Assembly: GCF_014851585.1 (NCBI RefSeq)
Contig: NZ_JACVAB010000001.1
Location: 248,001 to 312,000 of the forward strand
Source of the DNA: Agrobacterium sp. AGB01
GTDB taxonomy: Bacteria > Pseudomonadota > Alphaproteobacteria > Rhizobiales > Rhizobiaceae
DNA: 64,000 nucleotides
Direction: 5' to 3'
Below, piece after piece: positions 36,020 to 46,163 of this stretch. Positions within the stretch are counted from its first letter, which is position 1, and every line of letters begins with the position of its first letter. The position numbers and the translations under genes are program-made. The notes under the pieces are model-generated. The model was not told where the DNA came from and made no database searches. It worked only from the letters and a program-made list of their open reading frames with translations.

Positions 36020-36492
36020 CCATGGCAAGGTTACATCTCCTTTATTCGTTCGATCCGCGCCGCTCGTAATATCCCGTTGATTTTGTTTTAGGGTAATGGC
36101 GGACGCCTTGTCCAGCACATAGGGACAAGAAATGCGCTGTCTTTTGAGAAAAAATCGCAATTTTGAATGTGGTTATGAGGCTAATAGGTCAAAGTCGAAA
36201 CAAATTTTACCGTTTGACGCGGCGGTTATTGTTTCTTAACCTTCGAGCAAGGAATTAACCATAAAGATTACCTGTATTCACGGCGAAAAGGGAGTTTTTC
36301 CAACTCCTCCTAGGCATGAAGCCGCTCTGCCGTACCGGGACTGATCCGGTATTCTCGTTTCAAATTTATAGCAGTTTTGAGTGTCGGCTTGGGAAACCCA
36401 TTTGGTTTCGCTTGGCCGGATGCCGCCAAAACTGACTGCAAACAGGCAAATATACCGGAACGTGGGCCGGTATAAGGATTTGGGGTCGTCTC
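36020..36492. other. Upstream region of the chemotaxis operon
   Basis: About 470 bases without a convincing gene. AT-rich on the left (36160-36270) with TTAACC words, then a short hairpin GGAGTT/AACTCC at 36291-36307. The operon promoter must lie here, but I cannot name its elements. Open frames on the minus strand across this region lack ribosome binding sites and overlap the receptor gene. Confidence 0.5.
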
Positions 36493-38100
36493 TTGGGGCA
36501 TGAACTGCCGTCAGATCAGTCGCGCAAGACGCAGGGCAGCAGCCTTGGCGGACGTTTGCGCTTTGCTGGGCTCGACCAAGAGCAGTGTGAACTGTTGCGC
36601 CGTAACCGCATGACACTTGAGCCCCTGGCCCGCGGCGGCCTGCGCGATCTGATGCTGCGCTTCCAGTCGCTGCCGGACTGTTCTCCGTCATTCGAAAGTG
36701 AACACCAGCTTGACCGGCTGCACGATCTGCAAACTGCCCATTGGGGTGTGCTGACCGATGCCCGTTTTGATGCGCTTTATGCAGAGCGTGTAAAGGTTCT
36801 GTCCGACAGTGAAACGCGCATGGGTCTCGACCCGCGCTGGAACGTCGCAAGCCACGCCGTGGTGCTGGAGCATCTGCTGGTCGGCCTTATCCAGCAGGGC
36901 ATGCCGCGTTCGATTTTTCCGGGTTCTCGCAAACGGGTCAATGAACTTGCAGATTTGGTGAAAGCTGTTGTCCGTTTGGTCATGACAGATACTGAAATTG
37001 CGGTTTCTCTGCGCTTTAATGAGCAGCGCATCAACCACCAGAAAGAACTGGCACGCTTGCGCAGCGAAGAGCAGGCCCGCACCGTCACCATTCTTGAAGG
37101 AACATTGCGGGCAATTGCCGATGGCAACCTGTCGGCACGTGTTGCCGATGACGATCTGCCGGAAGCCTACGGCGAGCTTGTGAAGCTGTTTAACTTTGCG
37201 CTTGATCGCATTGAAGACGCTGTTGCAGCGGTGAGCAGAAATGCTGACGAGGCCCATGCGCTGAGCAATGACTTCATTCAGGAAGGCAAGGCGCTTTCCG
37301 GCAATGCATCGCGGCAAACCGAACGTCTTCAGGATGCCGTCTCAATCATTGAAAATATTCTCTCGGCTTTCAGACATGGCGCTGAAAAGATGGATACCGC
37401 TGAAAAAGCCGTATCTTCAGCAAAACTGTCGGCGCAGGAAAGTGGCCAGGCGGTGGGCGAAGCCATCAATGCCATGTCTGACATTGAAAAGTCCGCCGAA
37501 CAGATTGGCAAGATCATCGGCACTATCGACGAGATTGCCTTCCAGACCAACCTGCTTGCGCTTAATGCCGGCATTGAAGCGGCACGCGCTGGCGACAGTG
37601 GCCGTGGCTTTGCGGTGGTCGCGCAGGAAGTTCGCGCCCTTGCGCAACGTTCTGCCGATGCGGCGCGTGAAATTAAGACTCTGGTGAGCGAGACGAAAAC
37701 GCAAGTCGATTCCGGCGTGAAAACGGTCAACCGCACCCAGAATGCCATCGAAGGTGTTGTCCGTCAGGTCTCTGACGTCAGCGGCATGATTACTGACATG
37801 ACGACCATGACCGGCGACAATGTCGATCACCTGAAATCAGCGGCCAGCGAAATCAATGCTTTGGGTTCCGAAGCCAGCGCGAGTGCGCAACGCACTACCA
37901 ATGTCGCGGCAAAAGCCGATGACCTTCACACGGTTATTCTGGAGCTAGGCCGCACGGTTCGCGAATTCCACATTTCGCACCAGAATTACCATCAGGCTGC
38001 ACCGGTTGCCGCTCCGAAAACTCAACCGGAGCCGGTCGTGAGCAGCCCGAGATATTTCCAAGAACAGATACAGCAATTCAGACGGCAAGGAGTGAATTGA
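36493..38100 (+). CDS. icpA: Soluble globin-coupled methyl-accepting chemotaxis protein (IcpA-like)
   Basis: 535 residues, no membrane segment. Residues about 20-165 form a globin-like sensor domain ([18 protein letters not shown] ... [25 protein letters not shown]); 165-250 a linker; 255-490 the receptor signalling domain with the hairpin tip [21 protein letters not shown]. The position normally holding the heme-ligating His (H-x-R-I-G-L) reads E107-T-R-M-G-L, so heme binding is doubtful. First gene of the che operon, matching the cytoplasmic receptor found there in rhizobia. The only start in frame before the domain is TTG at 36493, without a strong ribosome binding site. The stop shares one base with cheS. 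Confidence 0.85.
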   Translation: MGHELPSDQSRKTQGSSLGGRLRFAGLDQEQCELLRRNRMTLEPLARGGLRDLMLRFQSLPDCSPSFESEHQLDRLHDLQTAHWGVLTDARFDALYAERVKVLSDSETRMGLDPRWNVASHAVVLEHLLVGLIQQGMPRSIFPGSRKRVNELADLVKAVVRLVMTDTEIAVSLRFNEQRINHQKELARLRSEEQARTVTILEGTLRAIADGNLSARVADDDLPEAYGELVKLFNFALDRIEDAVAAVSRNADEAHALSNDFIQEGKALSGNASRQTERLQDAVSIIENILSAFRHGAEKMDTAEKAVSSAKLSAQESGQAVGEAINAMSDIEKSAEQIGKIIGTIDEIAFQTNLLALNAGIEAARAGDSGRGFAVVAQEVRALAQRSADAAREIKTLVSETKTQVDSGVKTVNRTQNAIEGVVRQVSDVSGMITDMTTMTGDNVDHLKSAASEINALGSEASASAQRTTNVAAKADDLHTVILELGRTVREFHISHQNYHQAAPVAAPKTQPEPVVSSPRYFQEQIQQFRRQGVN

Positions 38101-38399
38101 TGGCAGGCAGAAAAAGCACGCAGGCAACATTGCAGTTGAGCGCGGTGCTGGACCTCAACGAAGCGTCGGTACTGCGCGGTAAATTGATGGAGTTGCGCGG
38201 CTCTGCGCTTGCCATTGATGCATCGGCAGTCGAGCGGGTTGGCGTTCAATGTGTTCAGGTGCTGATGGCCGGCATCAAGACATGGGAAACCGACGGCAAG
38301 GCAATCACATTCGCGAAAGCATCGGATGCTTTTGCAAAAACGCTCCAATTGATCGGCGTCAACATAGATCATCTGCTCCCGAAGGAGATACGGCAATGA
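38100..38399 (+). CDS. cheS: CheS-like STAS domain protein
   Basis: 99 residues that fit a STAS fold: strand LQLSAVLDLNEASVLRGKLMELRG, then LAIDASAVERVGVQCVQVLMAGIKTW and ITFAKASDAFAKTLQLIGV. The second position of the che operon is occupied in Sinorhizobium by CheS, which binds CheA and helps drain phosphate from CheY1. ATG overlaps the receptor stop (TGATG) and its own stop overlaps cheY1 by 4 bases. Confidence 0.82.
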   Translation: MAGRKSTQATLQLSAVLDLNEASVLRGKLMELRGSALAIDASAVERVGVQCVQVLMAGIKTWETDGKAITFAKASDAFAKTLQLIGVNIDHLLPKEIRQ

Positions 38400-38761
38400 A
38401 GAAAAAAGTGCTGACGGTGGATGATTCCCGCACGATCCGCAACATGCTGCTGGTAACGCTCAACAATGCCGGTTTCGAGACCGTGCAGGCTGAAGACGGC
38501 GTTGAGGGCCTTGAGGTTCTCGAGCAGAGCAACCCTGATGTGATAGTAACCGACATCAACATGCCGCGCCTTGATGGCTTCGGTTTTATCGAAGGTGTGC
38601 GCCGGAGCGAAAAGTTCCGTGCAGTACCGATCTTGGTGCTGACAACCGAAAGTGATGCGGAAAAGAAGAACCGTGCGCGGCAGGCCGGAGCGACCGGCTG
38701 GATCGTCAAGCCCTTCGATCCTGCCAAACTTATTGATGCCATTGAACGTGTAACTGCCTGA
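38396..38761 (+). CDS. cheY1: Chemotaxis response regulator CheY1
   Basis: 121 residues, a stand-alone receiver domain. VDDS supplies the acidic pocket, D53 in VTDINMP is the phosphorylation site, T in LVLTTES and K in GWIVKPFDP complete the active site. In rhizobia CheY1 acts as a phosphate sink while CheY2 acts on the motor; the role here is inferred from its place before cheA. Confidence 0.93.
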   Translation: MKKKVLTVDDSRTIRNMLLVTLNNAGFETVQAEDGVEGLEVLEQSNPDVIVTDINMPRLDGFGFIEGVRRSEKFRAVPILVLTTESDAEKKNRARQAGATGWIVKPFDPAKLIDAIERVTA

Positions 38762-38777
38762 TACGGGATTTTTCACA

Positions 38778-41009
38778 ATGGATATGAACGAAATCAAAGA
38801 AATCTTCTTCCAGGAATGCGAGGAACAGCTCGCCGAACTGGAATCAGGTCTTTTGAAGCTGAACGACGGCGATCGTGATCCCGAGACAGTCAATGCCGTT
38901 TTCCGAGCCGTTCATTCCATCAAGGGTGGCGCAGGCGCATTTGGTCTGGACGATCTGGTTGCCTTCGCCCACGTGTTCGAAACCACGCTTGATTGCGTGC
39001 GTTCGAACAAGCTTGAGCCCAATCAGGACGTCTTGAAGGTCATGCTGAAGTCGGCAGACGTTCTGGCCGATTTGACCAACGCAGCGCGCGATGGTGGTCA
39101 GGTTGAGGCAACCCGCACCCGTGGTCTGGTTAAAGAACTTGAAGCACTTGCGAATGGTGAAATGCCAAGCGCGTCCAGTGCGCCGGAAGCTGCTGCGCCA
39201 AAAGTTGCAGATGCACCCGCACCAACCGATGAAAGCGGTTTCCAGCCCGTCGCATTCTCCTTCAGTGATTTTGAAGACGATATCACGCCGCTCATGGAGC
39301 CGTCGGTATACAATGTCGTGTTCAAGCCAAAGGCATCGCTCTACTCCAAGGGAAATGAGGCGGCTTTGCTGTTGCGCGACCTTTCGCGTCTTGGCGAAAT
39401 GGGCATCAACTGCGACATGTCCACGTTGCCGTCGTTGGAAGATATCGATCCGGAAGCAGCCTATTTTTCCTGGACCATCACCGTAAAGACCGACAAGAGC
39501 GCGGAAGATGTTCGCAGCGTGTTCGAGTTTGCAGAGTGGGATTGTGATCTCGAAATCACGTCTCCGGAGCCGGAAGCCACGGCTGAAGAGCTGCCAATGG
39601 TGCCTGTTCCTTTCGACCTTTCTATCCTGGATGAAGAGGTTATTGAAGAGCCTGCCGTACTGTCTGCTGCTGACGATGCCGTTTCAACCGCTGGTGCTGC
39701 AAGCGACGTCTTGAGAAAAGTCTCTGCCGCAGTTGAAAAGAAAGAAGTTGCCAAGGAAGCGGCTGCTCCTGCCAACGCTGCTGCTGCTGCAAACGCCAGT
39801 GCTGGCCAGACAATCCGCGTTGACCTTGATCGCGTTGACCGCCTCATCAACCTGGTTGGCGAGCTTGTCATCAATCAGGCGATGTTGTCGCAGAGCGTGA
39901 TCGAGAACGACACGACCGGCACCTCGGCTGTCAACATGGGGCTGGAAGAACTTCAGCAACTGACCCGCGAAATTCAGGATAGCGTTATGGCTATCCGCGC
40001 GCAGCCGGTTAAGCCTGTGTTCCAGCGCATGTCGCGTATCGTCCGCGAAGTTGCCGACATGATCGGCAAACAAATCCGTCTTATTACCGAAGGTGAAAAC
40101 ACCGAAGTGGACAAGACGGTTATCGACAAGCTGGCCGAGCCGCTGACCCACATGATCCGCAATGCCGTCGACCACGGTATTGAGACACCAGAAAAGCGCG
40201 AAGCCGCTGGCAAGAACCCTGAGGGTACTGTCAAGCTGTCTGCGAAGCACCGTTCGGGCCGCATTCTAATCGAACTGCAGGACGATGGCGCCGGTATCAA
40301 CCGCGAGCGCGTTCGCCAGAAGGCGATCGACAACGATCTGATTGCCGCTGACGCAAACCTTTCGGACGAAGAGATCGACAACCTGATCTTCATGCCAGGC
40401 TTCTCCACCGCCGACAAGATTTCCGATATCTCGGGTCGTGGTGTGGGCATGGACGTTGTCAAGCGCTCCATTCAGGCGCTTGGCGGTCGTATCAGCATCA
40501 CCTCGCGTCCGGGTCTTGGTTCTACCTTTACCATGAGCCTTCCGCTGACACTGGCCGTTCTCGACGGCATGGTGGTCACGGTTGCCGGGCAGACGCTCGT
40601 TGTACCTTTGACGGCGATTGTCGAAACACTACAGCCGGAAGCGCAGAGCATCCATTCGTTCGGTGCCAACCAGCGTCTGATCTCGATCCGCAACAGCTTC
40701 TGCCCACTGGTGGATGTTGGTCGTATCCTCAACTTCCGCGCAACCCAGGCAAACCCGGTCGAAGGTGTTGCTCTCTTGGTGGAATCTGAAGGTGGCGGCC
40801 AGCGCGCCCTGATGGTCGATGCGATCCAAGGCCAGCGCCAGGTGGTTATCAAGTCGCTTGAGGCAAACTACACCCACGTTCCGGGCATTGCTGCTGCAAC
40901 CATTCTCGGCGACGGTCGCGTTGCTCTTATTCTCGACGTCGATGCCGTAGTTGGCGCATCGCGTGGCCAGTCCCTGAAGCAAGAGATGTCTCTTGCTGCA
41001 ACCGGTTGA
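38778..41009 (+). CDS. cheA: Chemotaxis histidine kinase CheA
   Basis: 743 residues. P1 domain with phosphorylated H46 (FRAVHSIKGGAGAFG); P2-like response-regulator docking region around 170-250; a long acidic/alanine-rich linker (about 265-340); P3 dimerisation from about 345; P4 kinase with N box HMIRNAVDHGIE, G1 DDGAGI and G2 GRGVGMDVV; and C-terminal P5 CheW-like domain from about 610. It autophosphorylates at receptors and passes phosphate to CheY1, CheY2 and CheB. Confidence 0.95.
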   Translation: MDMNEIKEIFFQECEEQLAELESGLLKLNDGDRDPETVNAVFRAVHSIKGGAGAFGLDDLVAFAHVFETTLDCVRSNKLEPNQDVLKVMLKSADVLADLTNAARDGGQVEATRTRGLVKELEALANGEMPSASSAPEAAAPKVADAPAPTDESGFQPVAFSFSDFEDDITPLMEPSVYNVVFKPKASLYSKGNEAALLLRDLSRLGEMGINCDMSTLPSLEDIDPEAAYFSWTITVKTDKSAEDVRSVFEFAEWDCDLEITSPEPEATAEELPMVPVPFDLSILDEEVIEEPAVLSAADDAVSTAGAASDVLRKVSAAVEKKEVAKEAAAPANAAAAANASAGQTIRVDLDRVDRLINLVGELVINQAMLSQSVIENDTTGTSAVNMGLEELQQLTREIQDSVMAIRAQPVKPVFQRMSRIVREVADMIGKQIRLITEGENTEVDKTVIDKLAEPLTHMIRNAVDHGIETPEKREAAGKNPEGTVKLSAKHRSGRILIELQDDGAGINRERVRQKAIDNDLIAADANLSDEEIDNLIFMPGFSTADKISDISGRGVGMDVVKRSIQALGGRISITSRPGLGSTFTMSLPLTLAVLDGMVVTVAGQTLVVPLTAIVETLQPEAQSIHSFGANQRLISIRNSFCPLVDVGRILNFRATQANPVEGVALLVESEGGGQRALMVDAIQGQRQVVIKSLEANYTHVPGIAAATILGDGRVALILDVDAVVGASRGQSLKQEMSLAATG

Positions 41010-41021
41010 AAGCGGTGATGA

Positions 41022-41921
41022 ATGACGTCGCTCAAGTTGAACGATCAACGACAGTCGCCTGATGAAGTGCTTGCCAGCGGAGAATATCCGCTGACAAGGC
41101 GCGATCTGACGGATATTGCGGCGATGATTTACGCCGATGCAGGGATTTATCTCAACGATTCCAAAGCATCGCTTGTCTATTCTCGCCTGTCGAAGCATAT
41201 CCGCAATCTTGGCTTGAGTGGGTTCAAGGAATATTGCGCGCTTGTCGCCTCTCCAGAGGGAGCGCAGCCGCGTCGTGAAATGCTGTCGCATCTGACGACC
41301 AATTTCACGCGTTTTTTCCGCGAAAACCATCACTTTGATCACCTGCGTGACGAAGTACTGCCAGGTCTGATCAACCGTGCGAAAGCCGGTGGGCGCGTTC
41401 GTATATGGTCGGCTGCCTGCTCCGACGGGCAGGAGCCTTATTCGATTGCGCTGACGGTTCTGGCGATGTTCCCCAATGTCACGGATTACGACTTCAAGAT
41501 CCTGGCAACCGATATCGACCCGAAGATTCTCGCACTGGCGCGCGCTGGTGTTTACGATGAAACGGCGCTTGAGACGGTCTCTGCATCCATGCGCAAGCAG
41601 TGGTTTACCGAGGTTGATGCTGGTGGTCGTAAAAAGTACCAGATCAGCGACAAGGTAAAACGTCTGATCACCTTCAACGAGCTTAATTTGATGACGCAGT
41701 GGCCCTTCAAGGGAAATTTCGACATCATATTCTGCCGCAACGTCGTGATCTATTTTGATGAGCCGACCCAGATGAAAATCTGGAACCGTTTTGCCGGTCT
41801 GTTTCCTGAGGGCGGACATCTTTACATCGGTCATTCCGAGCGCGTGTCTGGCGACGCTAAAAATGTGTTCGATAATATCGGCATCACCACCTACCGCTAC
41901 ATCGGAAAGGGGAGGAAATAA
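41022..41921 (+). CDS. cheR: Chemotaxis protein methyltransferase CheR
   Basis: 299 residues. N-terminal helical domain ([22 protein letters not shown]) followed by a SAM-dependent fold with [31 protein letters not shown] (SAM loop), [11 protein letters not shown] and [14 protein letters not shown]. It methylates receptor glutamates with S-adenosylmethionine. Its stop shares one base with cheB (TAATG). No C-terminal tethering pentapeptide is evident on the two receptors in this window. Confidence 0.94.
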   Translation: MTSLKLNDQRQSPDEVLASGEYPLTRRDLTDIAAMIYADAGIYLNDSKASLVYSRLSKHIRNLGLSGFKEYCALVASPEGAQPRREMLSHLTTNFTRFFRENHHFDHLRDEVLPGLINRAKAGGRVRIWSAACSDGQEPYSIALTVLAMFPNVTDYDFKILATDIDPKILALARAGVYDETALETVSASMRKQWFTEVDAGGRKKYQISDKVKRLITFNELNLMTQWPFKGNFDIIFCRNVVIYFDEPTQMKIWNRFAGLFPEGGHLYIGHSERVSGDAKNVFDNIGITTYRYIGKGRK

Positions 41922-42985
41922 TGGGTGCTCCAGCCAGAGTTCTCGTTGTCGATGATTCTCCGACCATGCGCGGATTGATCACGGCTGTCTTGAAGGCTGA
42001 CCCGGACGTTCAGGTCGTGGGTCAGGCTGGCGATGCCATGGAAGCGCGTGCGGCAATCAAGCAACTTAATCCTGATGTTGTGACACTTGATATCGAGATG
42101 CCAGATATGAATGGCCTCGAATTCCTCGAAAAGATCATGCGCCTGAGACCAATGCCGGTGATCATGGTGTCTACGCTAACGCATCATGGTGCAAATGCAT
42201 CTCTGACCGCGCTGGAAATCGGTGCTTTTGACTGTGTGGGCAAACCAGCACCTGGCGATCGCAATCCGTTTGGCGATCTTGCCGAAAAGGTGAAGGCTGC
42301 CGCACGGTCTCAACTTGTCAGCTATCGCACCGCGCCTGCACCGGTTGCCGAGCGGCCAGCACCACCCAAGGCCATGTCCGTGAATGATTATCGCGGTGGT
42401 CGCAAGATCGTGGCAATCGGTTCTTCGACCGGCGGAGTGGAAGCTCTCATTACTGTCTTGCAGAAATTTCCGGCCAATTGCCCACCGACCGTTATCACCC
42501 AACATATGCCGCCGACCTTTACCAAGAGCTTTGCAGAACGGCTTAACCGCCTGTGTGCACCGGTGGTGGAAGAGGCAACGGATGGCGCGCGATTGCAGAT
42601 TGGTAAAATTTACCTAGCGCCCGGTGGGGAGCGGCATTTGCAAGTTGTCAATCACTCTGCGCCAAGTTGCAGGTTGTTGGAGCGGGAGCCGGTAAACGGT
42701 CACCGCCCATCGGTCGATGTGCTTTTTGATTCTGTTGCCGAACTGGCAGGCCGAAATGCAGTAGGTGTCATCCTTACCGGCATGGGGCGTGATGGTGCGG
42801 CAGGCCTTTTGAAAATGAGGCATGCCGGCGCGCGCACCGTCGGACAGAATGAAAAGACATGTGTCGTATATGGAATGCCAAGAGTGGCCTACGAACTGGG
42901 TGCCGTCGAGCAACAGCTGCCGTTAACCGCGATTGGCGAGGAAATTTTGAAGTTAACTGCTGCCCGGAAAGAAGGTTCTGAATAA
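41921..42985 (+). CDS. cheB: Chemotaxis methylesterase/deamidase CheB
   Basis: 354 residues. Receiver domain with D57 in [12 protein letters not shown], linker of about 40 Pro/Ala-rich residues, then the methylesterase domain with the triad in [12 protein letters not shown] (Ser), [11 protein letters not shown] (His) and [10 protein letters not shown] (Asp). It demethylates or deamidates receptors after phosphorylation by CheA. Overlaps by one base with cheR and cheY2. Confidence 0.95.
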   Translation: MGAPARVLVVDDSPTMRGLITAVLKADPDVQVVGQAGDAMEARAAIKQLNPDVVTLDIEMPDMNGLEFLEKIMRLRPMPVIMVSTLTHHGANASLTALEIGAFDCVGKPAPGDRNPFGDLAEKVKAAARSQLVSYRTAPAPVAERPAPPKAMSVNDYRGGRKIVAIGSSTGGVEALITVLQKFPANCPPTVITQHMPPTFTKSFAERLNRLCAPVVEEATDGARLQIGKIYLAPGGERHLQVVNHSAPSCRLLEREPVNGHRPSVDVLFDSVAELAGRNAVGVILTGMGRDGAAGLLKMRHAGARTVGQNEKTCVVYGMPRVAYELGAVEQQLPLTAIGEEILKLTAARKEGSE

Positions 42986-43374
42986 TGTCTATCGCAGAGA
43001 AAATCAAAGTTCTGATCGTTGATGATCAGGTAACCAGCCGACTGTTGCTGAGTGACGCGCTGACCCAGCTTGGTTTCAAGCAGATCACGTCCGCCGGTGA
43101 CGGTGAGCAGGGAATGAAGATTATGGAGCAGCAACCTCACCACCTGGTTATCTCCGACTTCAATATGCCGAAGATGGACGGTCTGGGTTTCCTGCAGGCT
43201 GTGCGCACCAACCCGAACACGAAGAAGGCTGCCTTCATCATTCTGACGGCGCAGGGTGACCGCGCGCTGGTACAGAAGGCTGCACAGCTGGGTGCCAACA
43301 ACGTGCTGGCCAAGCCTTTCTCCATCGAAAAAATGAAGGCTGCTATCGAAGCCGTGTTCGGATCGCTTAAATGA
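42985..43374 (+). CDS. cheY2: Chemotaxis response regulator CheY2
   Basis: 129-residue receiver with acidic pair VDD, D58 in [13 protein letters not shown] in IILTAQG and K in VLAKPFS. Placed between cheB and cheD as the motor-acting CheY2 of rhizobia. Stop overlaps cheD by 3 bases. Confidence 0.93.
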   Translation: MSIAEKIKVLIVDDQVTSRLLLSDALTQLGFKQITSAGDGEQGMKIMEQQPHHLVISDFNMPKMDGLGFLQAVRTNPNTKKAAFIILTAQGDRALVQKAAQLGANNVLAKPFSIEKMKAAIEAVFGSLK

Positions 43375-43916
43375 TGGAAGCTGCAGCCAAGCGCGTGCAT
43401 ATCATTCAAGGAGAATACAAGGTCATCAAGGATCCCGATGTGGTTCTGACGACGATCCTGGGTTCGTGCGTGGCTGCGTGTATGAGAGATCCTGTCGCCG
43501 GTGTCGGCGGCATGAACCACTTCCTTTTGCCGGGTACGGGGGGAGTGAGCGGCGGGGATGCCACCCGTTACGGTGTCCATCTTATGGAGTTGCTGATCAA
43601 CGGCCTGCTCAAGCAGGGTGCGCGGAGGGACAGGCTTGAAGCCAAGATCTTTGGCGGCGCAAAAACCATTGCCAGCTTCTCCAATGTCGGTGAGCAGAAC
43701 GCATTGTTTGCCATGCAGTTTCTGAAGGATGAAGGCATACCGGTGATCAGTTCCTCAACGGGCGGGGATCATGGTCGCAAGGTTGAGTACTGGCCTGTTT
43801 CCGGACGGGCCCGCCAACATCCGCTTACCGGTGCGGAAGCGCAAAAAACCGTCGCTTTGGAAGCCCGACCGCAGCCGGCGCCCAAGCCGGTGGCCAACGA
43901 TATCGAGTTTTTCTAG
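43371..43916 (+). CDS. cheD: Chemoreceptor glutamine deamidase CheD
   Basis: 181 residues. The catalytic Cys-Thr/His arrangement is visible as C33 in [12 protein letters not shown] and H50 in [10 protein letters not shown]. It converts receptor glutamines to glutamates. Either of two consecutive ATGs (43371, 43374) may be used; the first overlaps the cheY2 stop. Confidence 0.93.
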   Translation: MMEAAAKRVHIIQGEYKVIKDPDVVLTTILGSCVAACMRDPVAGVGGMNHFLLPGTGGVSGGDATRYGVHLMELLINGLLKQGARRDRLEAKIFGGAKTIASFSNVGEQNALFAMQFLKDEGIPVISSSTGGDHGRKVEYWPVSGRARQHPLTGAEAQKTVALEARPQPAPKPVANDIEFF

Positions 43917-43930
43917 TAACGGGGTTTTTT

Positions 43931-44314
43931 ATGTATATTGCCGAGCATTCACGGGTGGCACCATTGGAAGAAGCTCTGCCCGATGTCTTGATGCGCGTTG
44001 TGAGTGAACTTCATGACGTTGCCTATCTGATCGAGCGTATCGAACCCCAATTGCTTGAAATGGCCGATGGCGCCATCTCCGAAGATGGTCTGAAACTGCT
44101 GCAGGGCATTGACCTTGCGGTCCAGAAAACCCGTGGCCTGGCGGAATTTATCGACACGATTACCGGTACCATTCCAACCGAGTGGGTGATCGACGTCACC
44201 ACGGCGCTCAGCCTGGTGAAGCTTGCCGAAATGCAGAAGGCGCTGGGCACCGGCTTACGTCACGGCCATTCGCAGCCGCTGGACAAGGTTTCCGGAGACG
44301 TCGACCTGTTCTAA
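43931..44314 (+). CDS. cheT: CheT-like chemotaxis protein
   Basis: 127 residues, mostly helical, at the position of rhizobial orf10/CheT after cheD. It contains D61-L-A-V-Q65, a D-x-x-x-Q motif like that of CheZ phosphatases, in a helix (LLQGIDLAVQKTRGLAEFID). CheT of Sinorhizobium meliloti has been described as involved in signal termination, consistent with this. A phosphatase role here is inference. A conserved-looking C-terminus (SGDVDLF) may bind a partner, as in CheZ. Confidence 0.75.
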   Translation: MYIAEHSRVAPLEEALPDVLMRVVSELHDVAYLIERIEPQLLEMADGAISEDGLKLLQGIDLAVQKTRGLAEFIDTITGTIPTEWVIDVTTALSLVKLAEMQKALGTGLRHGHSQPLDKVSGDVDLF

Positions 44315-44448
44315 TCCGGCGGTGTGAAAGCCCCAATAGCATCAATTTGACAAACCGCACTGCGCGAAACGCTCGCGCAAGCTTCGTCTTCTAGGTTGCC
44401 ACTAGGACTATTCGGTCTATGACTCCATGAATGACGGTGCGGAACAGA

Positions 44449-46131
44449 ATGAATCTGTTAAATCAAGTCCCTCAGGTCTTAAGAAATATTGCAGCGCTAG
44501 GCCAAACGCGCTTGTTGCTCCTTGGTGGCGTTGGTATCGTCTCCATGGTCTTGGTCATTGCGGCGGCTGTTTACGTTAATAAGCCAGCTTACGAAACACT
44601 TTATGTCGGCCTCGAAAATGCCGACCTGAACAAGATCAGCCTTGCGCTTGCCGAATCCAACTTCCAGTTTGAAGTCGGCTCCGACGGCACAAGCATCCAG
44701 GTGCCGGTTGGTATGACCAGCCGCGCACGCGTACTGCTTGCCGAACGCGGCTTGCCAAACAGCGCCAATGCCGGTTATGAGCTTTTCGACAATGTCGGTT
44801 CGCTTGGTCTTACCTCCTTCATGCAGGAAGTAACCCGCGTTCGCGTTCTTGAAGGCGAAATCAGCCGCTCCATCCAACAGATCAACGGCATCACTGCGGC
44901 ACGCGTTCACATCGTTATGCCTGATGTGGGTAACTTCCGCCGTGGCGAACAGAAGCCGACGGCTTCCGTTATGATCCGGGCCAGCGCGACAGCAGGTCGC
45001 AAGGCTGCGGCTTCTATTCGCCACCTCGTCGCATCGGCAGTTCCTGGACTTGAGGTTGATGATGTCACCATCCTCGACTCGACCGGTCAGCTTCTGGCCT
45101 CCGGCGACGATGCTGCCAACGGCGCTATGAGCCGTTCGCTGACACTTGTGCAGTCCGTACAGCAGGAAATTGAAACCAACATTGACAAGGCGCTCGCACC
45201 GTTCCTTGGCATGGACAACTTCCGCTCCAGCGTGACTGCACAGCTGAACACCGACAGCCAGCAAATTCAGGAAACCGTCTACGATCCTGAATCACGTGTC
45301 GAGCGTTCGGTCAGAACGATCAAGGAAGCACAGAAGTCTCAGGAACGTACCCCTGACACGGCAGCCACGGTTGAACAGAACGTGCCGCAGGCGGCCCCAC
45401 AAGGTGGTAGCGGTGGTCCTGAATCGTCTGACGAATCCGACAAGAAGGAAGAGCAGACCAACTACGAAATCAACAGCAAGACAATTGCCACGGTTCGTAA
45501 CAGCTATCAGGTCGAAAAAATCTCCGTCGCTGTCGTGGTCAACAAGGACCGTATCGCCCGTATGGTTGGCGAACCGGTCGACCAGGCCAAGATCGACGCC
45601 TATCTCGCGGAGATGCAGAAGATCGTTACCTCTGCGGCAGGCATCTCCTCTGACCGTGGCGACAATGTAACGCTGACCGCCATGACCTTCTTGGAAAGCC
45701 AGCTTCTTGATGAAGCACCAAGCGGTCCAAGTTTTATGGAAGTTCTAACACGCAACTCTGCAGGTATCATCAACTCCTTCGCCTTCATCGCTGTGGCTTT
45801 CCTCATCGTGTGGCTTGGAATTCGCCCGGTTGTCCGCTCTGTCATGGGCAATGGTGCGGCAAACGCGGAACTGGCACAGGATGCAGCCGGCCTCGAACTG
45901 CCAGACTTCTCGCCAGCAATGGGCGGCGGCGGTGGTGGTCTCATGGAAGGCTTTGGTGCAGACTTCGGCTTCGACAGCGCAGACGACCTGCTGTCTGGCG
46001 AAGATCCCAACGGCGGCTTCAACCGCCGGGTACGCGAAGGGCCAGAACGTCGCCTGTCGCGTATGGTGGAGATCAGCGAAGAAAGAGCTGCCAAGATCCT
46101 CCGCAAATGGGCCATCGAAAAGGCCGCTTGA
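44449..46131 (+). CDS. fliF: Flagellar MS-ring protein FliF
   Basis: 560 residues. Two membrane segments, LLLLGGVGIVSMVLVIAAAVYV (about 20-41) and GIINSFAFIAVAFLIVWLGIRPVV (about 442-465), flank the periplasmic ring-building motifs (YETLYVGLENADLNKI ... RVLLAERGLPNSANAGYELFDN ... ARVHIVMPD ... VPGLEVDDVTILDSTGQLL). The C-terminal ISEERAAKILRKWAIEKAA matches the FliG-binding tail. The second ATG (44449) is preferred, with CGGAACAG before it; an ATG at 44431 would add six residues. 134 bases separate it from cheT, so it may also have its own promoter. Confidence 0.93.
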   Translation: MNLLNQVPQVLRNIAALGQTRLLLLGGVGIVSMVLVIAAAVYVNKPAYETLYVGLENADLNKISLALAESNFQFEVGSDGTSIQVPVGMTSRARVLLAERGLPNSANAGYELFDNVGSLGLTSFMQEVTRVRVLEGEISRSIQQINGITAARVHIVMPDVGNFRRGEQKPTASVMIRASATAGRKAAASIRHLVASAVPGLEVDDVTILDSTGQLLASGDDAANGAMSRSLTLVQSVQQEIETNIDKALAPFLGMDNFRSSVTAQLNTDSQQIQETVYDPESRVERSVRTIKEAQKSQERTPDTAATVEQNVPQAAPQGGSGGPESSDESDKKEEQTNYEINSKTIATVRNSYQVEKISVAVVVNKDRIARMVGEPVDQAKIDAYLAEMQKIVTSAAGISSDRGDNVTLTAMTFLESQLLDEAPSGPSFMEVLTRNSAGIINSFAFIAVAFLIVWLGIRPVVRSVMGNGAANAELAQDAAGLELPDFSPAMGGGGGGLMEGFGADFGFDSADDLLSGEDPNGGFNRRVREGPERRLSRMVEISEERAAKILRKWAIEKAA

Positions 46132-46132
46132 T

Positions 46133-46163
46133 AACAAGGCCGGGTTTCCCCCGGCCTTGTTTC
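46133..46163 (+). terminator. Strong terminator after fliF
   Basis: AACAAGGCCGGG and CCCGGCCTTGTT form a perfect 12-bp stem with a TTTCC loop, starting 2 bases past the fliF stop. It ends the che-fliF message and separates it from visNR. Confidence 0.8.

Noticed and set aside
36278..36850. 190-codon frame on the minus strand in the che upstream region
   Set aside because: Overlaps the receptor gene start, Arg/Cys-rich composition, no start signal.
40629..41834. 401-codon open frame opposite cheA/cheR
   Set aside because: Crosses the boundary of two certain genes and has no recognisable domain.
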